This document shows, piece by piece, positions 36,801-43,339 of a stretch of DNA of 64,000 bases. Origin of the DNA: CAZGAQ01 sp964523405. GTDB lineage: Bacteria > Planctomycetota > Phycisphaerae > UBA1845 > Fen-1342. The DNA is taken from NCBI GenBank assembly GCA_964523405.1, contig CAZGAQ010000001.1, positions 353,758 through 417,757 on the forward strand, written 5' to 3'. The position numbers and the translations under genes were made by a program. Each line of letters opens with the position of its first letter. Within the stretch, counting starts at the first letter, position 1. Below the pieces are notes generated by a model. That model saw only the letters and a program-made list of their open reading frames with translations, did no database searches and had not been told where the DNA came from.

Positions 36801-38063
36801 TCAGGCTTGCTGCTTCGCGTTGCCCGGACGCCGCGTCACCTTCAGGGCTCGGCGCTCCAGTTCCGCCTCGACCGCCTCTAGCGCCATTCCGCCCCGTACC
36901 ATCGCAACGAGCGCGAAATACAGCACATCCGCCGTCTCGCCCGTCACTTCCGCCGGAGTCCGGGCGGCCGCGAGTTCCCCTACCTCCTCGACCAGCTTCG
37001 CCCGCAGCAAGTCCGGATCATCCAGCAGCCGTCGGGTGTACGAGCCGGCCGGAGCACACCGCAGTCGCTCTTCCAGCCGCCGTACCAGTTCGCCGAGCCC
37101 GCGATCGGGGCCCCAGCACGTCCGCGTGTTGTTGTGGCAGAACCCCGCGCCATGCTGCCGCACCGTGAACCGCAAGGCGTCGCGATCGCAGTCGAGCTCC
37201 ACACGCAGGAGTTCCTGCCGCGCACCGGAAGTCGCCCCCTTGACCCACAAGCCGCGCTGCCGTGACTGGTAAATTCCGGCCCGCTCCCGCATGGCCGCCC
37301 GCAGGCTCTCGCGGCTCGACCACGCCAGCCCCAGCGCCACGCCGCGCTCGTCTACGACGACCGTCGGCCACAGCCCGTCTGGACGATCCGACGTCAGCGG
37401 CGCCGCGAGCGCATCGGCCAGTTCCATCTGCCCCGTGTACAGCGCCATACCGACCTGGGCCCCGATGCCGAGCCGGTCCAGTTCGGCGACTTCCTCGAGC
37501 GTCGTGATCCCGCCGGCGACGGTAAGCTCTGCGTCACCCGCCGCCTCGCGCAGCCGCCGCGCGCGTTCGAGATCCGTACCCTGCAGCCGTCCTTCCCGTT
37601 CGACGAACGTCACGAGGAATCCGCCGACCATTCCGCGGAGCAACTGCATCTGCTCAAACACGTCCCGTCCGGTCCGCGTCTGCCAGCCGTGCACTACGAC
37701 TTCATTGTCGAACGCGTCGAGCGCGGCGATCACCCGCTCGCTCGGCAGTTGCTGCAGGATTTCCGGCGTCGCCGCCGTACCGAGCACGACCTTCGTCGCA
37801 CCGGCGTCGAGCCAGTCGATAGCGGCGGCGACGCTGCGTATCCCGCCCCCGACGCGGCAGGGAGCCAGCTTCAACAGGTCCCGGATCAGCTCGGTATTCG
37901 CGCCCCGCCCGAGCGCCGCATCCAGGTCCACGACGGCGATCTCGCCGGCGAGCGCGAAACGCTGTGCGATTGGGCGCGGATCGCCGGCATCCAGCGCCTT
38001 GTCGCGTCCGCCGACGAGTTGCACCGTCTGTCCGCCCTGAATGTCGATCGAGGGCACAATCAT
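36801..38063 (-). CDS. hisAIE: Trifunctional HisA-HisI-HisE fusion
   Basis: This 420-residue protein joins three consecutive activities of histidine synthesis. Residues 1-225 are a HisA barrel, with Asp7 and Asp116 at positions expected for the isomerase and phosphate loops VGGGIRS and VAGGITTLEE. Residues 230-318 are HisI (phosphoribosyl-AMP cyclohydrolase), with metal ligands D291-C292-D293, Asp295, Cys309 and Cys316 and the segment KGATSG. Residues 325-405 are HisE (phosphoribosyl-ATP pyrophosphatase), with GSYTRRLLDDPDLL, acidic Glu359, Glu360, Glu363 and Glu376/Asp379. Steps 2, 3 and 4 are thus on one chain, in the order A-I-E. The gene overlaps the hisF stop by 4 bases (ATGA). Confidence 0.92.
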   Translation of the reverse strand: MIVPSIDIQGGQTVQLVGGRDKALDAGDPRPIAQRFALAGEIAVVDLDAALGRGANTELIRDLLKLAPCRVGGGIRSVAAAIDWLDAGATKVVLGTAATPEILQQLPSERVIAALDAFDNEVVVHGWQTRTGRDVFEQMQLLRGMVGGFLVTFVEREGRLQGTDLERARRLREAAGDAELTVAGGITTLEEVAELDRLGIGAQVGMALYTGQMELADALAAPLTSDRPDGLWPTVVVDERGVALGLAWSSRESLRAAMRERAGIYQSRQRGLWVKGATSGARQELLRVELDCDRDALRFTVRQHGAGFCHNNTRTCWGPDRGLGELVRRLEERLRCAPAGSYTRRLLDDPDLLRAKLVEEVGELAAARTPAEVTGETADVLYFALVAMVRGGMALEAVEAELERRALKVTRRPGNAKQQA

Positions 38064-38815
38064 CGCCGCACCTCCACGCCGCGCGCCGCCAGATAGTCCT
38101 TGATGTCGCGCACCGTCAAATCCCCGTCATGGAAGATCGACGCCGCCAGCACCGCGTCCGCACCGGCCGCCAGCGCCTCCAGCAAGTGCGCCGGTTCCGC
38201 CGCGCCGCCCGATGCGATGATCGGCACCGTGACCGCGGAACTGATCGCCCGCAGCAATTCCGTGTCGTAACCGCTCCGCGTTCCGTCGCGATCCCAACTG
38301 GTCAGCAGAATCTCGCCGGCGCCGCGCTGCACGGCTTGCCGCGCCCACGTGACGGCGTCAATCCCGGTACGCTCGCGTCCGGACAACACCACGACCTCCC
38401 AGCCACCGGCCGGCGTGCGGGCCGCGTCCAGCGCCAGCACCGTGCACTGGCAGCCGAATTGCGTCGCCAGCCGGTCGAGAATGGCCGGCTCGCGCACGGC
38501 CGCCGTGTTCACACCAACCTTGTCCGCACCGGCGTCGAGCAGCGCGCCCGCGTCCTCGACGCGCCGCACGCCGCCGCCCACCGTGAGCGGGATGGAAAGC
38601 TGGGCTCGCACCTGCCGCACGGTCTCAACCTGCGTTGCCCGGTCCTCCGGCGTGGCCGACACATCGAGCATGACTAGCTCGTCCGCCCCTTGCGCTTCGT
38701 ACGCCGCGGCGAGCTGCGGCGGCGAGCCCGCGTCGCGCAGCCCCTGAAAGCGGATGCCCTTCACAACGCGTCCGTCGCGGACGTCGAGGCACGGAATGAT
38801 CCGAATCGTCAGCAT
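38060..38815 (-). CDS. hisF: Imidazole glycerol phosphate synthase cyclase subunit HisF
   Basis: This 251-residue barrel enzyme combines ammonia from HisH with PRFAR to make imidazole glycerol phosphate and AICAR. RIIPCLDVRDGRVVKG carries the catalytic Asp11-type residue, VGGGVRR and ASGGAAEP are the phosphate loops, and LTSWDRDGTRSGYD contains the second catalytic aspartate. It starts at ATG 38815, one base after the hisH stop, and overlaps hisAIE by 4 bases, so the subunits are made together. Confidence 0.96.
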   Translation of the reverse strand: MLTIRIIPCLDVRDGRVVKGIRFQGLRDAGSPPQLAAAYEAQGADELVMLDVSATPEDRATQVETVRQVRAQLSIPLTVGGGVRRVEDAGALLDAGADKVGVNTAAVREPAILDRLATQFGCQCTVLALDAARTPAGGWEVVVLSGRERTGIDAVTWARQAVQRGAGEILLTSWDRDGTRSGYDTELLRAISSAVTVPIIASGGAAEPAHLLEALAAGADAVLAASIFHDGDLTVRDIKDYLAARGVEVRR

Positions 38816-38816
38816 G

Positions 38817-39449
38817 TCAATCCCGCCTGGTTCCCCGCTCGACCCATCGCCGCAACAGTTCCACACCCCACGCGCCGGACAGCTCCGGATGGAACTGGCA
38901 CCCCAGAACCGGCCCGCGCTCCATGGCGCCCACGAAGCGCACGCCGTGCTCCGCATACGCCCCGTGCCAGCCGGGCGGCGCCACGTCGAGCTTGTACGAG
39001 TTTGCGAAGTACACATAGCCTTCGGCCGGCAGCAGATACTCGCCGCCGTTGAGCCGGTCGGGCGCTTCGGCGATCAGGCGGTTCCAGCCCAGTTGCGGCA
39101 CCCGCACGGTGTTGGGAAAGCGCGTGACGCGCCCGGGCACGACGCCCAGCCCCGCCACCCCCGGCGTCTCCGCGCTGCTTTCGCACAAGAGCTGCAGCCC
39201 GAGGCACACGGCCAGCGTCGGCCGACCGGCTCGAATCCGCTCCGCCAGCGCCTCCGTCAACGCCAGCGCGCGCAGCCGCGCCATCGCCGCCCCGAACGCT
39301 CCGACACCTGGCAGCACCACGAGCTGCGCGTCCTCGACGTCCCGCGCACTCTCCGTCAGGTGTGGCGTCACGCCGACGCGCTGCAGCCCCGCGCAAACGG
39401 AGGCCAGATTGGCCGTCCCGGTGCGCACGATGAACACATCCACAGGCAT
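38817..39449 (-). CDS. hisH: Imidazole glycerol phosphate synthase glutaminase subunit HisH
   Basis: This 210-residue class I amidotransferase hydrolyses glutamine and passes ammonia to HisF. The catalytic triad is Cys82 in AVCLGLQLLCE, with His187 and Glu189 in CQFHPELSG. PGVGAFGAAM forms the oxyanion region. Its ATG at 39449 overlaps the hisB stop codon by one base (TAATG). Confidence 0.95.
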   Translation of the reverse strand: MPVDVFIVRTGTANLASVCAGLQRVGVTPHLTESARDVEDAQLVVLPGVGAFGAAMARLRALALTEALAERIRAGRPTLAVCLGLQLLCESSAETPGVAGLGVVPGRVTRFPNTVRVPQLGWNRLIAEAPDRLNGGEYLLPAEGYVYFANSYKLDVAPPGWHGAYAEHGVRFVGAMERGPVLGCQFHPELSGAWGVELLRRWVERGTRRD

Positions 39450-40036
39450 TACAGCGTCCCCTTCGTACTCGGCACTTCATTCAATCCGTCGCGCGTCACC
39501 GCCGCTCGCAACGCCAGCGCGACCGCCTTGAATGCGGCCTCCGCCTTGTGGTGATCGTTCACGCCGCGCAGCACATCCACGTGCAGATTCGCGCGGGCGG
39601 CCATCGCGAGCGACGTCAGCACGTGCCCCACGTTCTCGCACGACAGCGTGCCGAGCATCTCACGTTGCAGCCCTAGCTCGATGACGGGCATTGGACGGCC
39701 CGAGAGATCAACGACCGCCCGCGCGAGCGCGTCGTCGAGCGGGGCATAGGCGTAGCCGAACCGCGCGAATCCACGTCGCTCGCCGAGCGCCTGGTCGATC
39801 GCCGCACCTAGCGCGAGTGCGCAGTCCTCGGCCGTGTGGTGGTCGTCCACCTGCAGGTCGCCGCTGCACGTCAGCTCCAGATCGAAGCGGGCGTGCCGCG
39901 CCAGCGCCGTCAGTAGGTGATCCAGGAAGCCGATGCCGGTCTGCACGGCCGCACGTCCGCTGCCGTCGAGCGTCAGCGTCAAACGAATGTCGGTTTCGGC
40001 CGTCTTGCGCTCTACCCGGGCCGTTCGTGGTTCCAT
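39449..40036 (-). CDS. hisB: Imidazoleglycerol-phosphate dehydratase HisB
   Basis: This 195-residue, single-domain enzyme dehydrates imidazole glycerol phosphate using two manganese ions. The metal-binding motifs are DHHTAEDCALALG and NDHHKAEAAFKAVALA, with FLDHLLTALARHARFDL near the start. The histidinol-phosphatase domain found in enterobacterial HisB is absent. GTAGGAGC precedes the ATG at 40036. It lies 71 bases after hisC. Confidence 0.95.
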   Translation of the reverse strand: MEPRTARVERKTAETDIRLTLTLDGSGRAAVQTGIGFLDHLLTALARHARFDLELTCSGDLQVDDHHTAEDCALALGAAIDQALGERRGFARFGYAYAPLDDALARAVVDLSGRPMPVIELGLQREMLGTLSCENVGHVLTSLAMAARANLHVDVLRGVNDHHKAEAAFKAVALALRAAVTRDGLNEVPSTKGTL

Positions 40037-40107
40037 GTTCTGCTCCTACGTTCTTGTCGAGGCGCCGTGCAACGGCGCGGGTCATTCGTGGAGCCGCAGC
40101 ACGCGGC

Positions 40108-41196
40108 CTACAGCAGTTCACGCAGTGCCTGCATCAGACGAGTCATCGCCGCCGGTTCGCCGGGACACGTGATCCGCAGGGCATCCGCCAAACCCGGACG
40201 ACCTGGGAAACTCCGCACGAGAATGCCCGTGGCCGCGAGACCGTTCCACACGCGGCTCGCGTCCTTGAAGCGGGCGAAGACGAAATTGCCCTGCGACGGC
40301 AGCACGTCCACGCCGCGCGCCCGCAGGAACTCGCATAGCTCGACCCGCTGGCGGCGAACCTGCGCGACGTTCGCCCGCATCGCTGCGACCCCCGTCGCCA
40401 GCCGCCGTCCCGCCAGTAGCAGCGACAAGCCCGACGTCGGATACGGCCCGCCGACCGCCCGCAGCAACGCGATGATTGCGGCCGGACCGAGGGCGTAGCC
40501 GACGCGCAGTCCCGCAAGGCCCCACGCCTTGGAGAACGTCCGCACCGCGATCGCGTTCGGCAGCGCCAGCACGGCCGCCGTCAGGTCCTCTTCCGCATAC
40601 TCGCCGTACGCGAGATCCACGATGAGGAGCGCCTGCGGCGCCGCGGCCGACAACGCCTGTAGGTCGGCGACGGTCGCGACGGCGCCGGTCGGGTTATTCG
40701 GCGTCACCACCGCGATCGCCCCGGTCCGCTCGCTGATCGCCTGACGCACCGCGGCCGTGGGATACGCTCCGCCCGGCCACGGTACTGAGACTACGCTCGC
40801 TCCGACCAGGCGCGGATACCGCTCCAACATCTCGAATGTTGGGATTGGCAGGATCAGCTCGCGCTTCGGACCGAGCGTCGCCCGACACGCCCGGTCGAGC
40901 GCGTCGTCTGCGCCGGCCGTCACGATGACCTGCTCGCGCGGTAATCCGTAGTACGCGCCGAGCTGCGCTTCCAGCTCGCGTGCGGCCGGATAGCGCCGCA
41001 GAATCTCCGGTGACAAATCGGCCATCTCGCGCAGCAGTTCCGCCGGCGGCGCAACGCCTTCGTTACCGTCCAGACGCAGGTCGATCGCGCCGGGGGACGC
41101 AGGCGTCGTGTAGGCCGTCAAACCCGCCACGCCCGCGGCCGGTCGCACCGGGCACGCCATCGCGGAGTTCACTTGTGCTTTTGGGGTGGTACTCAT
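40108..41196 (-). CDS. hisC: Histidinol-phosphate aminotransferase HisC
   Basis: This 362-residue class I/II PLP enzyme converts imidazole acetol phosphate and glutamate to histidinol phosphate. The Schiff-base lysine is Lys223 in RTFSKAWGLAGLRVGY. LDGNEGVAPP, VTAGADDALD, TPNNPTG and the aspartate in LIVDLAYGEY are characteristic. It sits 37 bases downstream of hisG. Confidence 0.93.
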   Translation of the reverse strand: MSTTPKAQVNSAMACPVRPAAGVAGLTAYTTPASPGAIDLRLDGNEGVAPPAELLREMADLSPEILRRYPAARELEAQLGAYYGLPREQVIVTAGADDALDRACRATLGPKRELILPIPTFEMLERYPRLVGASVVSVPWPGGAYPTAAVRQAISERTGAIAVVTPNNPTGAVATVADLQALSAAAPQALLIVDLAYGEYAEEDLTAAVLALPNAIAVRTFSKAWGLAGLRVGYALGPAAIIALLRAVGGPYPTSGLSLLLAGRRLATGVAAMRANVAQVRRQRVELCEFLRARGVDVLPSQGNFVFARFKDASRVWNGLAATGILVRSFPGRPGLADALRITCPGEPAAMTRLMQALRELL

Positions 41197-41233
41197 TATC
41201 CGTTCCTTGTCTCGCGTGCGGGCGCAGTCCTTG

Positions 41234-42109
41234 TCATGGCACGATCTGCGCCAGCGCCGTCACGACCACGTCCGTGCCGCCATGCGCTTTGAGCGCCGTG
41301 ATCAGGCTCGGCAACTGATCACGCGGGACGGCTGCCTTGACCGCATAGCCGGCTTGGCCGTGCAGCGAGGCGATGGTCGGTTCACGCATCGACGGCAGAA
41401 TGCTGACGATCTCCTCAAGCTTGGCGGCCGGCACGTTGACTTCGAGCATGACCCGCCGGCGCGCGTCGAGGACGGATTTGAGTAGGGTGACGAGCTGATC
41501 AACGGCCGGGCGGCGGGCGGGATCGGACAGCACGCGCGGGTTGGCATAGAGCCGCGTGGACGAGGTCATGACGTCGTCGACAATCTCCAGCCCGTTGGCG
41601 CGAAGCGTCGAGCCCGTCGCGGTGTTGTCGATGATGCAGTCGGCGTCTTCGGGCGGGAAGACCTCGGTGGCGCCGTAGGAGCGGACGAAGCGGGCGGCGA
41701 CGCCACGCCGCGCGATCCAGCTCTGGGCCAGCCGCTCGTATTCGGACGCGACGACGAGCGGCCGCTTGGGAAGTTGGCCGTCCTCCAGCAAGTCGGCCGG
41801 AGCCGCGGCGACCAATCGGACGGGGTCGAGGCCGGTGTCGAGCAACTCGACGACCTCAACCTGCAGCTCGGCGACCCAGTCGGCCCCGGCGAAGCCCACG
41901 TCGCGCGAGCCGGCGTGCAGCATCTCCAGGATGTTCTGCGGCTTGAGGATCTTGGCCTCCAGGCCGGGCAGCGAGAGCGTCGGCCGATAATCACGAGGTC
42001 CTTGGCGCAGGCGAATGCCGGCGTCAGCGAGCAGGGCGGTGACGCCCTCCTGCATGCGACCTTTGGGGAGGGCGAGGCGAAGCGGGGTTTCGGCGGCACG
42101 CGTCAACAT
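41234..42109 (-). CDS. hisG: ATP phosphoribosyltransferase HisG, long form
   Basis: This 291-residue enzyme catalyses the first step of histidine synthesis, joining ATP to PRPP. LALPKGRMQEG is the N-terminal nucleotide-binding segment, DVGFAGADWVAEL follows, and DCIIDNTATGSTLRANGLEIV is the PRPP loop. The last about 75 residues (MLEVNVPAAKLEEIVSILPSM onward) form the ACT-like regulatory domain of HisG-L, which binds histidine for feedback inhibition. The ATG at 42109 follows GAGGAG. The upstream attenuator adds a second layer of histidine control. Confidence 0.96.
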   Translation of the reverse strand: MLTRAAETPLRLALPKGRMQEGVTALLADAGIRLRQGPRDYRPTLSLPGLEAKILKPQNILEMLHAGSRDVGFAGADWVAELQVEVVELLDTGLDPVRLVAAAPADLLEDGQLPKRPLVVASEYERLAQSWIARRGVAARFVRSYGATEVFPPEDADCIIDNTATGSTLRANGLEIVDDVMTSSTRLYANPRVLSDPARRPAVDQLVTLLKSVLDARRRVMLEVNVPAAKLEEIVSILPSMREPTIASLHGQAGYAVKAAVPRDQLPSLITALKAHGGTDVVVTALAQIVP

Positions 42110-42150
42110 CGGAGCTCCTCAGTTCCGGCCCCCCAGCCCGCGTGCCGCCC

Positions 42151-42186
42151 AAAAAAGAGCGACGCCGGCCACGGGGGCCGGCGTCG
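42151..42186 (-). terminator. Intrinsic terminator of the his attenuator
   Basis: On the minus strand an 11-bp perfect GC-rich stem (arms 42186-42176 and 42170-42160, each reading CGACGCCGGCC or its complement) with a 5-base loop is followed by CTCTTTTTT at 42159-42151. It lies between the leader peptide and hisG, 42 bases before the hisG ATG. Confidence 0.92.
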
Positions 42187-42226
42187 ATGGTTCATTCGCT
42201 CACAGTTGGCAGACCATCACCCGGCC
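42176..42226 (-). promoter_or_regulatory. hisL: His antiterminator (attenuator switch)
   Basis: GGCCGG-GT-GATGGT at 42226-42213 pairs with ACCATC-GACG-CCGGCC at 42191-42176: two 6-bp helices separated by a small internal loop. This uses the 5' arm of the terminator, so the two structures exclude each other. GATGGT also lies in a segment (TGATGGT, 42219-42213) complementary to the His-codon segment ACCATCA (42251-42245). This gives the classical 1:2, 2:3 and 3:4 alternatives. The leader stop codon TGA lies within segment 2, so a ribosome that finishes the leader blocks antitermination. Confidence 0.8.
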
Positions 42227-42282
42227 ACGATGTGCTCGTGGTGATGATGGTGATGCCGGAAGCAGAATCCTGTGCACTTCAT
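42217..42282 (-). CDS. hisL: His operon leader peptide HisL
   Basis: This 21-codon reading frame has six consecutive histidine codons (10-15) followed by Glu16 and His17, so seven of 21 residues are histidine. It precedes an antiterminator/terminator pair and hisG on the same strand. When charged tRNA-His is scarce the ribosome should stall on these codons and let transcription continue; this is the known logic of histidine attenuation. No Shine-Dalgarno is present. The -10 box ends 8 bases before the ATG, so the leader is probably translated from a leaderless mRNA. Confidence 0.88.
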   Translation of the reverse strand: MKCTGFCFRHHHHHHEHIVAG

Positions 42283-42290
42283 TGTGAGTG

Positions 42291-42318
42291 ACTATATCGG
42301 CTGCGATCGGAAAGTCAA
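42291..42318 (-). promoter_or_regulatory. Promoter of the his operon
   Basis: On the minus strand TTGACT (42318-42313) and TATAGT (42296-42291) are separated by 16 bases. Both differ by one base from the sigma-70 consensus. Initiation is expected at about 42284-42283, one or two bases before the leader ATG. Confidence 0.75.
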
Positions 42319-42346
42319 CGATTTTCCGCGTTTGCGTGCGTGGTCC

Positions 42347-43216
42347 CTATCTCGGTCCGGTCCAGCATTGTTGCATGCGGGCGAGGTCGACGATATCGAC
42401 GTCGTTATCACCGTCGAGGTCGGCGTTGCAGGGCGGGTCGATCGGTACGGGGGTGATGTGCAGCTCGACGCAGAAGCTGGCTTCGCCGACCAGTTGCCTG
42501 AACTGATAGTCGTAGTACCACGTCTCGGGCGCCGTCGTGCCTGCACAAGACTCGGCTGTGACGTCGAGTTCATAGATGCCAGGCTGGAGTGTCCCGCTGT
42601 AGGTCAGTGGCTGCGCCAGTGCGGCCTGGATTATCCAGCTATTGGGATCATCCGGACTCGGGCTAGGGGGTTGATTGTAGTCGAACGCCACCTGCAGGTC
42701 TGATTGGTACACGGTTGCCCCGGAGAACTGGCGCACGCGCATGCGCGCCTGGGCCGAAGCATGCACGGAGCTGACATCATTCCATCCGTCGCGCAGCCTG
42801 GTCAGTGCGGCCAGACTGCCAGTGAGCTCGATCTGGGATGCGCTGTTGACGACAAAACGCATCAGGCAGCGATTCCGGGCCTCCGTCTCGCTCACTGTCT
42901 TTTGCGGATAGTCCTCCAGGTTGGCCTCGGCAACGCCGTAGGCCTCGATCCGCGATGTGGACAGCGACGAATACTGGGCGGCGTCGGCGCGCTTCCTGCT
43001 CCCCGGCGCACACGGATCAGGAGCGGCCTCCAGCCAAACCTCGTCGAGCCAGTCTCCGAAGTCCGGCGCCGCGCGCATCTCGCTATGCCCGTTGGGGTCT
43101 TGCCAATCCGCCTCAAAAGCATAGACGCTGCGGACTTGGTGCAGCGGCACGATCGGGTCGCTGGCGAAGGCGGGCACGGCGAAGCCGAGCAGGACGATGG
43201 GCAAGGCGCGGAACAT
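42347..43216 (-). CDS. Exported protein with dockerin-like C-terminus
   Basis: This 289-residue protein has a signal peptide (MFRALPIVLLGFAVPAFA) and a secreted domain of about 230 residues with scattered cysteines, not recognised. The C-terminal about 28 residues (NADLDGDNDVDIVDLARMQQ) are an EF-hand/dockerin repeat like that of the subtilase at 23570-26056. GGAGGAG precedes the ATG at 43216. It lies upstream of the his promoter on the same strand. Confidence 0.75.
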   Translation of the reverse strand: MFRALPIVLLGFAVPAFASDPIVPLHQVRSVYAFEADWQDPNGHSEMRAAPDFGDWLDEVWLEAAPDPCAPGSRKRADAAQYSSLSTSRIEAYGVAEANLEDYPQKTVSETEARNRCLMRFVVNSASQIELTGSLAALTRLRDGWNDVSSVHASAQARMRVRQFSGATVYQSDLQVAFDYNQPPSPSPDDPNSWIIQAALAQPLTYSGTLQPGIYELDVTAESCAGTTAPETWYYDYQFRQLVGEASFCVELHITPVPIDPPCNADLDGDNDVDIVDLARMQQCWTGPR

Positions 43217-43339
43217 GCGTTCTCCTCCGTGGGCCCGCGCGCGGCGGGCAAACCAAGCAAGATGGGGTTCCCGTGAGCCCCGCTACTCGCCATTGTAGCG
43301 AACGGCGGGGGGGCGACTCAATGGCCAAGGCTCCGCCGC

